Assembly: GCF_037543845.1 (NCBI RefSeq)
Contig: NZ_JBBIFX010000001.1
Location: forward strand, 1,054,001 to 1,118,000
DNA from: Gymnodinialimonas ulvae
GTDB lineage: Bacteria > Pseudomonadota > Alphaproteobacteria > Rhodobacterales > Rhodobacteraceae
DNA length: 64,000 nucleotides
Reading direction: 5' to 3'
In this document: piece by piece, positions 8,506 through 17,249 of the stretch
Layout of the letters: every line of letters starts with the position of its first letter
How positions within the stretch are numbered: position 1 is the stretch's first letter
Notes under the pieces: generated by a model
What the model saw: only the letters and a program-made list of their open reading frames with translations
What the model was told of the DNA's origin: nothing
Database searches by the model: none
Program-made: the position numbers and the translations under genes

Positions 8506-9576
8506 ATGACGCGCACGATCATCGAGTCGAAGACCAAGACCACCGTAATCGGCTTTGACGAGCCGTTTTGCGTCATTGGCGAACGGATCAACCCCACCGG
8601 CCGCAAGATCCTCAACGAGGAATTGGAGCGCGGCGATTTCTCCCGCGTGCAGGCCGACGCCATCGCGCAGGTGGAAGCGGGGGCCACCGTGCTCGACATC
8701 AACTCGGGCGCGGTCTTTTCCAACAAGATGGCCGAAGATCCCCGTTACGCGGACAACAATTTCGTTGAACCCACCCTGATGCAGCAGCTGGTGGAAACCG
8801 TGCAATCCGTCACCGATTGCCCGCTGTGCATCGACAGCTCGGTGCCCGGCGCTCTGGAAAATGGGCTGGCCGCCGCCGAAGGTCGCCCGCTTCTGAATTC
8901 CGTCACCGGCGAGGAAGACCGCCTTGAACTGGTCCTGCCGCTGGTCGCGAAATACAACGTGCCGGTGGTGGCGATTTCCAACGACGACACCGGCATTTCC
9001 GAAGATCCCGATGTGCGCTTCGCGGTCGCCAAGAAGATCGTCGAACGCGCCGCCGATTTCGGCATTCCAGCCCATGACATCGTGGTCGATCCGCTTGTCA
9101 TGCCCATCGGTGCCATGGCGACGGCGGGCCATCAGGTGTTCACGCTGGTCCGCCGCCTGCGCGAGGAATTGGGGGTGAACACCACCTGCGGGGCGTCCAA
9201 CATCTCCTTCGGGCTGCCAAACCGGCACGGGATCAACAACGCCTTCCTGCCGATGGCGTTTTCGGCCGGCATGACCAGCGCGATCATGAACCCCGTCGCG
9301 CTGCCGATCGGCCCCAAGAAAATCGCCGAAAAGAAGGCGTTGGTCGAGGCCGCTGGCGTGATCCTGCCCGAGGGCATGGATGACGAGGCCTTCGTGAAAC
9401 TCTTCGGCATGGGCTCCACCAAACCCCGCGCGGGCAAGGAGATGGAGGCCATTCGCGCCGCAAATTTCCTGCTCAACCACGATGACGGCGGCGGGGCCTG
9501 GATCGCGTTCAACAAAGACCCCGATGCCGCCCCTCGGCGCGGCCGGGACGGCGGGCGTCGCCGGCGCGCATCATAG
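8506..9576 (+). CDS. Methyltetrahydrofolate:corrinoid methyltransferase (pterin-binding domain)
   Basis: The 356-residue TIM barrel is a stand-alone pterin-binding module as in MeTr/AcsE or the middle of MetH. Motifs: FCVIGERINPTGRK, VLDINSGA, CPLCIDSS, NSVTGEE, and the Asn-rich loop CGASNISFGLPNR. It would move the methyl of 5-methyl-THF to a corrinoid carried by another protein not in this window. The frame ends in a basic tail (RRGRDGGRRRRAS) beyond the usual end of the fold; the RACo-like protein downstream ends in a similar tail. It follows the MetF-like gene by 12 bases and is closed by a strong terminator. Confidence 0.88.
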   Translation: MTRTIIESKTKTTVIGFDEPFCVIGERINPTGRKILNEELERGDFSRVQADAIAQVEAGATVLDINSGAVFSNKMAEDPRYADNNFVEPTLMQQLVETVQSVTDCPLCIDSSVPGALENGLAAAEGRPLLNSVTGEEDRLELVLPLVAKYNVPVVAISNDDTGISEDPDVRFAVAKKIVERAADFGIPAHDIVVDPLVMPIGAMATAGHQVFTLVRRLREELGVNTTCGASNISFGLPNRHGINNAFLPMAFSAGMTSAIMNPVALPIGPKKIAEKKALVEAAGVILPEGMDDEAFVKLFGMGSTKPRAGKEMEAIRAANFLLNHDDGGGAWIAFNKDPDAAPRRGRDGGRRRRAS

Positions 9577-9620
9577 GACGTGCGATCGCGCGTCCATCGA
9601 GACGCGAATTGATGCAGATC

Positions 9621-9648
9621 AGGGCAGGCCAGCGCGGCCTGCCCTTTT
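9621..9648 (+). terminator. Rho-independent terminator of the one-carbon cluster
   Basis: AGGGCAGGCC (9621-9630) and GGCCTGCCCT (9636-9645) form a perfect 10-bp stem with loop AGCGC, followed by TTTTG. It lies 44 bases after the methyltransferase stop and before the CoA-transferase, so the latter probably has its own promoter. Confidence 0.88.
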
Positions 9649-9681
9649 GTGTTGCGCAACCCTCACCAGCGGACCCGCAGC

Positions 9682-10851
9682 ATGACCCGATCCGATGCCC
9701 CCCTGTCCGACATCCTTGTCATCGACCGCACCCATGTGCTTGCCGGTCCGTATTGTACGCAAACCCTCTGCGCACTTGGCGCACGGATCATCAAGGTCGA
9801 ACGCCCCGGCACGGGCGACGATACCCGCGCCTTTCCTCCCTTCGTCAACGGTGAAAGCGCCTATTTTCGCGGCCTCAACCACGGCAAGCAATCCATCGCC
9901 CTCAATCTGAAATCAGACGACGATCGCGCCATCTTCGACCGGCTTCTGGCACGCGCCGATGTGATCCTCGAAAACGACCGCCCCGGCGTGATGGAGCGTC
10001 TGGGCTATGGTTGGGGCACGCTTCACGCCAGATACCCACGCCTGATCTACGGCGCTGTCTCCGGCTTCGGACAGACCGGGCCGGAAGCGCTCAAACCCGC
10101 CTATGATATGGTCGTGCAGGCGCGGGGCGGCGTGATGTCGATGACCGGCGAAGCGGGCCGCGACCCGGTGCGCGTGGGGGCCTCCATCGGCGATATCGTG
10201 GCCGGTATGGCCTTGGGTCAGGGCCTGCTCGCCGCGCTTTATGATCGGACGAAAACCGGCCTGGGCCAGTTGGTTGACGTTGCCATGCTCGATTGCCAGC
10301 TCGCCATCCTTGAACATGCCGTCGCCATGGTGTCCGCCGGTCAGGCCCCGCCCGGCCCATCCGGTGCCCGGCACCCGTCGATCACACCGTTCGAGACGTT
10401 CCACGCCGCAGACGGGCTTTTCGTGATCGCCGCGGGCAACGATATGCTTTTCGCCAGGCTGGCCGAGACGTTGGGGCACAGGGACTGGGCCGACGACCCC
10501 CGCTTTTCCACCAACCCTGCACGCTGCGACAATGCCCGCCTGCTCAAGCGCATGATCGAGTTGGAGACCCTGCACCACCCAATCGCCCACTGGATCGCAA
10601 CTCTCGAGGCGGCAGGCGTCCCCACCGGCCCGATCCAGAACGTGGCCGAGGCGATGCACGATCCCCAGATCCGCGCCCGCAACATGGTAATCGACGTCCT
10701 TGGCCAAGTCGATGAACCGCCCCTGAAGGCCGCTGGCAACCCGATCAAGATGTCCCGCCTGCCCGATCCTGTGACGCGCCCGCCTGCCCCGGCTCTCGAC
10801 GGCGATCGCAGCGCCATCCTCGCGTGGCTTGAGGAAACCGGGGGAATGTGA
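9682..10851 (+). CDS. CaiB/BaiF family (family III) CoA-transferase
   Basis: Family III enzymes move CoA between organic acids through an aspartyl-CoA intermediate. The 389-residue protein opens with ILVIDRTHVLAGPYCTQTLCALGARIIKVERPGTGDDTR, has YFRGLNHGKQSIALNLK, and carries the catalytic Asp in KPAYDMVVQARGG near residue 142. The C-terminal part (MHDPQIRARNMVIDV and NPIKMS) is also typical. The substrate cannot be read; the family includes carnitine, oxalate, mesaconate and 2-methylsuccinate enzymes. It lies between the methyltransferase and the RACo-like gene but behind a terminator, so a metabolic link is uncertain. The ATG at 9682 is chosen because 11 upstream codons are unlike the family. 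Confidence 0.87.
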   Translation: MTRSDAPLSDILVIDRTHVLAGPYCTQTLCALGARIIKVERPGTGDDTRAFPPFVNGESAYFRGLNHGKQSIALNLKSDDDRAIFDRLLARADVILENDRPGVMERLGYGWGTLHARYPRLIYGAVSGFGQTGPEALKPAYDMVVQARGGVMSMTGEAGRDPVRVGASIGDIVAGMALGQGLLAALYDRTKTGLGQLVDVAMLDCQLAILEHAVAMVSAGQAPPGPSGARHPSITPFETFHAADGLFVIAAGNDMLFARLAETLGHRDWADDPRFSTNPARCDNARLLKRMIELETLHHPIAHWIATLEAAGVPTGPIQNVAEAMHDPQIRARNMVIDVLGQVDEPPLKAAGNPIKMSRLPDPVTRPPAPALDGDRSAILAWLEETGGM

Positions 10852-10941
10852 CGCGCCTCATGTAAATCTTGACGCATTTGCGACTGTTTTGTCCCCTGCA
10901 CCGGGATACACACGCCCAAGCCAAGACAACCGGGCAACCCC

Positions 10942-12984
10942 ATGAGCGATCACAACCCCCTCGTCATTTTCACCCCTTCCGGCAAGCGCGGCCATTTTGC
11001 CGTTGGCACCCCGATCCTGACCGCTGCGCGGCAATTGGGCGTTGATCTCGACAGCGTTTGCGGCGGGCGGGGCATCTGCTCGAAATGCCAGATCGCGCCA
11101 AGCTATGGCGATTTCCCCAAACATGGCGTCACGGTCTCCGACACTGCCCTGTCAGAATGGAACGAGGTCGAGGCGCGGTACGACCGCGTGCGTGGCCTGA
11201 AGGCCGGCCGCCGCTTGGGCTGTCAGGCCACGGTTCAGGGCGATATCGTCGTCGACGTGCCGCCCGAATCCCAGGTCCACAAACAGGTGGTGCGCAAGGC
11301 CGCGTCCTCCAAGCCGATCACCATGGATCCCGCCACGCGGCTGATGATGATCGATGTGGTGGAGCCTGATATGCACGAGCCCTCGGGTGATCTTGAACGG
11401 GTCGCCGACGCGCTCAAGACCCAATGGGGCATCGCGCCCGTCACAGCCCCCCTGACCGTGCTCAAGGCGCTGCAACCGGCCCTGCGCAAGGGCAAATGGC
11501 AGGTCTCCGTCGCCGTGCACCACCCCGCGAACAGCGACACCGCGCAGATCCTCGGCGTCTGGCCCGGCCTGCACGAGGGCGGGCTTTATGGCCTCGCCGT
11601 CGATCTCGGTTCGACCACAATCGCGGCGCATCTGTGCGACCTGACCGATGGCAGCGTGCTGGCGTCGTCGGGCCTGATGAACCCGCAGATCCGCTTTGGC
11701 GAAGACCTGATGAGCCGGGTCAGCTACGTGATGATGAACCCCGGCGGCGATGCCGAAATGACCGGCGCGGTGCAGAAGGCGCTGAACACGCTGGCCGGTG
11801 ACATCGCGGCCGAGGCGGGCGTTGACCCTGCGCTCATTTTCGAGGCCGTGATCGTGTGCAACCCGGTGATGCACCACCTTCTGCTCGGCATTGACCCGGT
11901 GGAATTGGGTCAGGCCCCCTTCGCGCTTGCCACCTCCGGCAGCCTCACGATGGACGCCCGCGACATTGGCCTGTCGGACGTGGCGCCCACCGCGCGGACC
12001 TACCTTCTGCCGTGTATCGCGGGCCATGTGGGGGCGGATGCCGCCGCCGTGGCGCTGGCCGAAGAACCCAATACATCCCGTGACTTGGCGCTCATTGTTG
12101 ATGTGGGAACCAATGCCGAAATCCTGCTTGGCGATGCCAGTGGCGTGCTTGCCTGTTCCTCGCCCACGGGCCCCGCGTTCGAGGGGGCGCAGATTTCGTC
12201 CGGGCAACGCGCCGCCCCCGGTGCGATCGAGCGGATCGAGATTGACCCAACGACCAAAGAGCCCCGGTTTCGCATCATCGGGTGTGAGCTTTGGTCCGAT
12301 GACCCCGCCTTCCCCTCCGAGACCCGGATCACCGGGATTTGCGGCTCGGGCATCATCGAAGCGGTCGCCGAGATGCGCATGGCCGGCCTGCTTGATGCCT
12401 CGGGCCTGATCGGCTCGGCCGAGGCCACCGGCACGCCGCGATCCGAGCCCACGGGCCGCACCCACGCCTATCTGATCCATGACGCCACCGAACAGGGCGG
12501 GCCGCGCATCACCGTCACGCAGGGCGATATCCGCGCCATTCAGCTGGCGAAATCCGCGCTTTACGCGGGCGCGCGCCTGTTGATGGACCAGCGCGGCGTG
12601 GACCGCGTGGACCGCGTCGTTCTGGCCGGGGCGTTCGGGGCCCATATCTCGCCCAAACACGCCATGGTTCTGGGCATGATCCCCGATGTGCCGCTCGACA
12701 AGGTCCAGTCCGCGGGCAATGCGGCGGGTCACGGGGCGCGGATCGCGCTCTGCAACCGGGCCGCCCGCACCCGCATCGAAGAGATCGTGCACCAGATCCA
12801 CAAGGTCGAGACCGCCATCGAGCCGAAATTTCAGGAGCATTTCGTCAACGCCAACGCCATCCCGCACGCCACCGACCCATTCCCGGAACTGGCCAAGATC
12901 GCGCCGCTGCCCAATGTCGCCTTCGGGGCCAGCGGCACGGCCCCGGGCGAGGGCGGCGGGCGGCGCAGGCGGCGGCGCGGCTGA
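10942..12984 (+). CDS. RACo/RamA-like ASKHA-domain ferredoxin, corrinoid protein reductive activase
   Basis: The 680-residue protein has an N-terminal [2Fe-2S] ferredoxin domain with Cys40, Cys46, Cys49 and Cys94 (VCGGRGICSKC, then LGC), a linker and middle domain, and a C-terminal ASKHA ATPase-like domain with LAVDLGSTTIAAHLCDL, LMNPQIRFGEDLMSRV, LIVDVGTNAEI, GICGSGIIEAVAEM and VVLAGAFGAHI. Such proteins spend ATP to return inactive Co(II) corrinoid to Co(I). In Rhodobacterales a RamA-like protein supports the split B12-dependent methionine synthase, which fits the adjacent methyltransferase. The C-terminus is a glycine- and arginine-rich tail (GEGGGRRRRRRG) absent from the fold itself. The ATG at 10942 is the only sensible start. 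Confidence 0.9.
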   Translation: MSDHNPLVIFTPSGKRGHFAVGTPILTAARQLGVDLDSVCGGRGICSKCQIAPSYGDFPKHGVTVSDTALSEWNEVEARYDRVRGLKAGRRLGCQATVQGDIVVDVPPESQVHKQVVRKAASSKPITMDPATRLMMIDVVEPDMHEPSGDLERVADALKTQWGIAPVTAPLTVLKALQPALRKGKWQVSVAVHHPANSDTAQILGVWPGLHEGGLYGLAVDLGSTTIAAHLCDLTDGSVLASSGLMNPQIRFGEDLMSRVSYVMMNPGGDAEMTGAVQKALNTLAGDIAAEAGVDPALIFEAVIVCNPVMHHLLLGIDPVELGQAPFALATSGSLTMDARDIGLSDVAPTARTYLLPCIAGHVGADAAAVALAEEPNTSRDLALIVDVGTNAEILLGDASGVLACSSPTGPAFEGAQISSGQRAAPGAIERIEIDPTTKEPRFRIIGCELWSDDPAFPSETRITGICGSGIIEAVAEMRMAGLLDASGLIGSAEATGTPRSEPTGRTHAYLIHDATEQGGPRITVTQGDIRAIQLAKSALYAGARLLMDQRGVDRVDRVVLAGAFGAHISPKHAMVLGMIPDVPLDKVQSAGNAAGHGARIALCNRAARTRIEEIVHQIHKVETAIEPKFQEHFVNANAIPHATDPFPELAKIAPLPNVAFGASGTAPGEGGGRRRRRRG

Positions 12985-13021
12985 ACCTGCCCCGCAGATG
13001 TCGCTTGAGAGGCCGCGCGCC

Positions 13022-14050
13022 ATGACCCCCGATACTCAGCCGCAGCTTTCGACCGTTTCCAACGCCTTCATCGCGGATTGGCTCGACGCGTTGCGCCCGC
13101 TGTGCACCGACGCGCAGTTCCGCACGCTGCTTCACCGCGCGGACCTGCACCCCGGCCCCGCCACGCCGCAGGGCCGCGTCACGCTCGATCAGATCGTAAG
13201 CCTTTACCAACACGCCGCGGTGGAGACCGGCGACGAGATGATGGGTCTTTGGTCGCGCCCGATCCGGCCGCGCGCCTTGCAACATCTGCTGACCTCGGTG
13301 CGCGAGGCGACGTCGCTGTCCTCCGCGCTCTACCGGTTTTCGACCTTCTGGAACCTGCTGCTCGATGATCACCAATTCGCGCTTGTCGAAACCGACACCA
13401 CCCTGACCCTGCGCCTGTCGCCGCTGACCGAGCACCCCGCGCAGCGCTTCGGCCATATGCTGATCCTGAAGCTGGCCCACGGCCTGATGTCGTGGCTCGC
13501 CCGGCGCGAGGTGCCGGTCCACGAGATCCGCTTCGCCTTCGCGCGCCCCCCTTTCGACGAGGATGACGCCGTCATCTTCCCCGCGCCGGTGCGCTTTGAT
13601 CAACCGGCCACCGCGCTCGCCTTCAGCCTTTCCGATCTGGGGCCGGTGCAGGTGCGGTCGACCGCCGATCTGGACCTGTTCCTGGAAAACGCCCCGCGCG
13701 ACTGGATCTTCACCCGCTCTTCGCAGCACACCCAATCGTTGCGCGTGCGCACCTACCTCAGCCAGACGCCATGGGACGATGCCAACCTGACCGGCGCGGC
13801 GCAGGCGCTGCACATGACGCCGCGCACGCTGATCCGCAAATTGCACGCCGACGGCACCTCGTTTCAGGCGATCAAGGACGCGCTGCGCCGCGACATCGCG
13901 ATCCGCCTTTTGCAAACCGACGCCTATAGCGTCGAAGCCATCGCCCGAGATGTCGGGTTCTCTTCTGCAGCCAACTTCCACAAGGCGTTCCAACGCTGGA
14001 CCGGCAACACCCCCAGCAGCTATCGTCGGACGCCCGCGACATCTGCCTGA
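13022..14050 (+). CDS. AraC family transcriptional regulator with arabinose_bd-type sensor domain
   Basis: The 342-residue protein has an N-terminal ligand-sensing domain of the OruR/ArgR-like type (TLDQIVSLYQHAAVETGDEMMGLWSRPIRPRALQ is the diagnostic stretch) and a C-terminal double helix-turn-helix: AAQALHMTPRTLIRKL and VEAIARDVGFSSAANFHKAFQRWTG. GAGAGG lies nine bases before the ATG at 13022; an ATG at 12998 is possible. It is encoded 177 bases upstream of an acyl-CoA dehydrogenase on the same strand, and regulators of this architecture often control fatty- or aromatic-acid catabolic genes, so the dehydrogenase is its likely target. The inducer is unknown. Confidence 0.87.
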   Translation: MTPDTQPQLSTVSNAFIADWLDALRPLCTDAQFRTLLHRADLHPGPATPQGRVTLDQIVSLYQHAAVETGDEMMGLWSRPIRPRALQHLLTSVREATSLSSALYRFSTFWNLLLDDHQFALVETDTTLTLRLSPLTEHPAQRFGHMLILKLAHGLMSWLARREVPVHEIRFAFARPPFDEDDAVIFPAPVRFDQPATALAFSLSDLGPVQVRSTADLDLFLENAPRDWIFTRSSQHTQSLRVRTYLSQTPWDDANLTGAAQALHMTPRTLIRKLHADGTSFQAIKDALRRDIAIRLLQTDAYSVEAIARDVGFSSAANFHKAFQRWTGNTPSSYRRTPATSA

Positions 14051-14227
14051 TTTTGTCACTTTTCGACAAGTTGCTGTCACCTCCCGAGATAGAGGCATTG
14101 CCTAATAACTCCTAAGTAGGGCTTACAAACAGGCACTTCATCCGCCTGTCCCGCACCCGCCGCAATGCACGCGCGCCGCCCCCGAAACGGCACAATGCGA
14201 CAGCGCCCAACGCACGGAACCAAACCC
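14051..14227. promoter_or_regulatory. Regulatory spacer before the acyl-CoA dehydrogenase
   Basis: Just after the AraC-type gene lies the inverted repeat TTGTC (14053-14057) / GACAA (14065-14069), followed by another TGTCACC half. Spaced TGTCA-like halves upstream of the controlled gene are what an AraC-type regulator could use, but the first pair may also be a weak terminator. No gene is seen in the 177 bases. Confidence 0.3.
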
Positions 14228-15433
14228 ATGTCGGAAAAACTCGATCGCCTCCTCGCCGCCGCCAGGACCCATGCCACGGACGTCATCGCCCCCAATGTCG
14301 ATGACTGGAACGCCGCCAAGGCCTGGCCCCGCGCGGCGTCCGATCTGGCCGGGGCCGCCGGTCTGGCCGGGCTTTACGCCCCCGAAGAGCTTGGCGGTCA
14401 GGGGCTACCACTGTCCGAGGGCATCCAGATCTACGAACAGCTTGGGCTTGGCGACGGGGCCTACGCCTTTGCGCTGTCCATGCACAACATCTGCACCTTC
14501 GCGGGCTGCGGGTACGGCACCGACGCGTTCAAGGCCGTGTGGGCGCGGGATCTGACCTCGGGCCGCAAGCTGGCCAATTTCGCACTCACGGAACCGCAAT
14601 CCGGCTCCGACCCGATGAAGATGTACACCCGCGCAACGATCAACGACGACGGCACCTGGACGATCAGCGGCGCGAAGGCGTGGGTCAGCCTCGCAACCGA
14701 GGCCGACATCTATTTCACCGTCGTGAAAACCAGCGACGCGCCCGGCCACAAGGACATGGCCATGATCGCCATTCCCGCCGACGCGCCGGGGATCAGTTTT
14801 GGCCCACTTTACGAGACGCCGTCCTACAATTTCCTGCCCATGTCCGAGATGTATCTCGACCGCGTGGTGGTCAGCGAAGACAACATCATCCTGCCCATCG
14901 GCCAGGGCCTGCAAGGCTCGCTCATGGCCATTGACATCGCGCGCGTGTCCATCGCGTCGGGGTGTTGCGGGTTGATGCAATCGGCGCTCGACACGGCGCT
15001 GTCCTATGCCAAGAACCGCAAGATGTTCGCGGGCAAGACCCTCGATCTGGATGGCATCCAATGGATGTTGGGCGAGGTGGCCACCGATCTCGAAGCCTCC
15101 AAATTGCTCTACCGCCGCGCCGCCGAGGCGCTCGGCACGCCCGAGGGCCCGTTGATGGCCGCGCATGCCAAACGCTTCGTGCCCGACGCAGCCGTGAAGG
15201 CCGCCAACACCTGTACGCAGGTCTTGGGGGGCATGGGTCTGTTGCAGCCCTACGGCCTGGATCGCCTGTCGCGGTTGGCGCAGATGCTGCGGATTGTCGA
15301 CGGCACCACCGAGATCAGCCGCGTGGTCATCGGGCGCGCGTTGCAAAAGCGCGCCGCCGGCCTGCCCGATCTGCCGGTGCCCAAGGGCTTCGGCGAGGCC
15401 CCCGACACCTCCGCCACGCTCGCGGCAGAATAA
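14228..15433 (+). CDS. Acyl-CoA dehydrogenase family flavoprotein
   Basis: This FAD enzyme of 401 residues should introduce a 2,3-double bond into an acyl-CoA thioester. Family motifs: ALTEPQSGSDP in the middle domain, ISGAKAWVS, NILPIGQGLQG-like linker text, RKMFAGKTL and GGMGLLQPYGLDRLSR. At the position of the usual catalytic glutamate (YEGT in MCAD) the sequence reads IVDGTTEI, so the base is an Asp near residue 358 unless a residue elsewhere does the job, as in isovaleryl-CoA dehydrogenases. Chain-length preference cannot be read. The ATG at 14228 was chosen over upstream ATGs, whose codons are Arg-rich and unlike the family. The AraC-type regulator upstream probably controls it. Confidence 0.88.
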   Translation: MSEKLDRLLAAARTHATDVIAPNVDDWNAAKAWPRAASDLAGAAGLAGLYAPEELGGQGLPLSEGIQIYEQLGLGDGAYAFALSMHNICTFAGCGYGTDAFKAVWARDLTSGRKLANFALTEPQSGSDPMKMYTRATINDDGTWTISGAKAWVSLATEADIYFTVVKTSDAPGHKDMAMIAIPADAPGISFGPLYETPSYNFLPMSEMYLDRVVVSEDNIILPIGQGLQGSLMAIDIARVSIASGCCGLMQSALDTALSYAKNRKMFAGKTLDLDGIQWMLGEVATDLEASKLLYRRAAEALGTPEGPLMAAHAKRFVPDAAVKAANTCTQVLGGMGLLQPYGLDRLSRLAQMLRIVDGTTEISRVVIGRALQKRAAGLPDLPVPKGFGEAPDTSATLAAE

Positions 15434-15438
15434 AAACC

Positions 15439-17121
15439 TCACCCGCCGACAAATTTGCGCATCGCCCTGTCGGCGGGGTCTTTTCGGCGGTTCGTCATCC
15501 ACGCGGCGTCCAGCCAGCGCTGCAATTCCGCGGGGTCGTTGCGAGACAGGCTCAACAGGGTCGCTTGGTAAAACATCGGCCCGCAGACGGAATAGCAATC
15601 GCTTGCGGTCCCGGCGCCGCTCCGGATCAACTTGCGCTCCCGCATCGCGTGCGCCAGCGCCGGAATATCGTCGGGCGTGTCCGTGCAAAAGAACATCAGA
15701 CTTGACCCATAAGCCCGCGAAAACCGCTCCCACCCCGCGTAGAACCAGTTCACGCTTGGCACAAAACCGCTGTAGAGGTGCAGCGCATAGCGCTCCATCG
15801 CCATGGCAATCGCCCTGCGCCAACGCGGATGCGCCGCGCCGTAATCGGCCAGTTGCGCCGCCGTTTTCCCCCGCGCTCGTCCCTTCAACGCAAGCGCCAC
15901 CATCTTCGGCAGATCGGGCAGATCGAAATGCCGCGCGGCCCGCCCGGCCACGGCGCCGTCGTCATAGCAGGCCGCCAGCGCAAAGAAGCAATCCGCATCC
16001 GGCAACGCCTGCGCCGCATCCGCAACGGCGTCGGACTGCCCGGCGCGGACCAGTTTCCAAAACAGCGTGCCCGCCACGCCATGGCCTTCGCTTGCATGGT
16101 AATGCGGCACGCTGCGGTCATAGGTGCGGCCTTCGCCTTCGAGGTAATAGTCGATCGGTTTGCGGTTCGGGCGGGTGATGAGCGCCGCCGCGCGGTCAGG
16201 GTCGAACGCGGCGCCGTCCGCCATCTGCTGATAATAGATCGCAATCTCCGGCGCGCGCACCCAATCCCGCATATGGCGCAGGGCTGGAAACATCGCCTCA
16301 AGCGGCACCGCGTTGGCCTCGAACGCGGCGCGCGCGGTGTGCAGCGGGCTTGCATCAAACGCCGCACGCGACGCCATGCGCATTTCGTTCACCTCTCCCT
16401 CAAAGGCGAACCGGTAGCGCACGATCTCGGTGCCGGGGGCAAGCTTTTCGCCGCTCAACCCGCATTTCTTCCTCGCCTTGCCGCCAAGCACGGCGTCCTC
16501 CGCCATCCGCAGCGGTCCCTGCTCGCTCATGGCCACCGCCTGTGACCAGTGCGTCAGGTACCGCGTCAGGATCGCCTGATACGGCTCTGTGCGCTCAATC
16601 CGGTCCAACCATTGATCGCGCCCACACCGCGCAAACGGCGCACCCTCGCGCTCTGTGCGGATGTTGAACCGCCAGAATTGACTGTCGCCCTGCTGACCCA
16701 AATTCTCCATCATCGCCAGGGCCGCGTCATCCTCGCCGCACATTGCCAACACACAGGCCGCCATGGATTGCACGCGATGGGCCGTTTCCAACATCTCGCC
16801 GCGCGCCACATGGTCGGCCGGGCAACGCGCCTCCACCAAGGCACGCGCCTCTTGGAGCGCGCCGCAAAACAGCGCGTTGATCAAGAACAGCTCTTCGAAT
16901 CGCGCCACGACCTCCAACGCCGGATCACCAAGGCCGCGCGCCATAACCTTGCGCGCGCGTGCGAACACCGCCCGGCGGTCCTCAGGGCGGACGTAGGTGC
17001 GCCCTGCCAGCCACGGCGGCACCGCCGCGCCATCCGCAGGCGGCGGCGGCGACGCACCATAGATCCATGACCGCTCGTCCGCGACGATATCCGCCATATC
17101 CTGATAAGATGCGTCCTGCAT
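15439..17121 (-). CDS. Unrecognised 560-residue protein, probably cytoplasmic
   Basis: I do not recognise a family. The frame is long, with codon usage like its neighbours, and converges on the acyl-CoA dehydrogenase with only five bases between stops, which supports a real gene. There is no signal peptide or transmembrane stretch. The composition is Ala- and Arg-rich and helical, with unusual numbers of Trp, Tyr, His and Cys. Distinctive segments are RTYVRPEDRRAVFARARKV, HRVQSMAACVLAMCGEDDAA, VPHYHASEGHGVAGTLFWKLV and a C-terminal MTNRRKDPADRAMRKFVGG. The helical stretches could form a TPR-like solenoid, but no clear repeat is seen. An alternative ATG lies at 17154. The tRNA-Gly gene starts 55 bases upstream on the other strand. 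Confidence 0.72.
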   Translation of the reverse strand: MQDASYQDMADIVADERSWIYGASPPPPADGAAVPPWLAGRTYVRPEDRRAVFARARKVMARGLGDPALEVVARFEELFLINALFCGALQEARALVEARCPADHVARGEMLETAHRVQSMAACVLAMCGEDDAALAMMENLGQQGDSQFWRFNIRTEREGAPFARCGRDQWLDRIERTEPYQAILTRYLTHWSQAVAMSEQGPLRMAEDAVLGGKARKKCGLSGEKLAPGTEIVRYRFAFEGEVNEMRMASRAAFDASPLHTARAAFEANAVPLEAMFPALRHMRDWVRAPEIAIYYQQMADGAAFDPDRAAALITRPNRKPIDYYLEGEGRTYDRSVPHYHASEGHGVAGTLFWKLVRAGQSDAVADAAQALPDADCFFALAACYDDGAVAGRAARHFDLPDLPKMVALALKGRARGKTAAQLADYGAAHPRWRRAIAMAMERYALHLYSGFVPSVNWFYAGWERFSRAYGSSLMFFCTDTPDDIPALAHAMRERKLIRSGAGTASDCYSVCGPMFYQATLLSLSRNDPAELQRWLDAAWMTNRRKDPADRAMRKFVGG

Positions 17122-17175
17122 CGCGTGCCCACTTCTTGACCCCGACCGCTGCATTACCTAACACGTGCGTCAGCG

Positions 17176-17249
17176 GCGGGTATGGTGAAAAGGTATCACG
17201 AAAGCTTCCCAAGCTTCAGTTACGGGTTCGATTCCCGTTACCCGCTCCA
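17176..17249 (+). tRNA. tRNA-Gly (anticodon CCC)
   Basis: The 74-base gene folds as a complete cloverleaf: acceptor GCGGGTA pairs with TACCCGC, the D-stem GTGA pairs with TCAC, the anticodon loop is TTCCCAA (anticodon CCC), and the T-arm is ACGGG-TTCGATT-CCCGT. The discriminator is T, and CCA is encoded. The last 34 bases overlap the 3' end of gph on the opposite strand. Confidence 0.95.

Noticed and set aside
7249..9480. 743-codon minus-strand frame
   Set aside because: Antisense to the MetF-like and methyltransferase genes, which have clear family motifs.
10852..10941. SAM-type riboswitch before the RACo-like gene
   Set aside because: The 90-base leader shows no pseudoknot or conserved core of SAM-II, SAM-V, SAM/SAH or cobalamin riboswitches that I can recognise.
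11152..13023. 623-codon minus-strand frame
   Set aside because: Antisense to the RACo-like gene; no recognisable motif.
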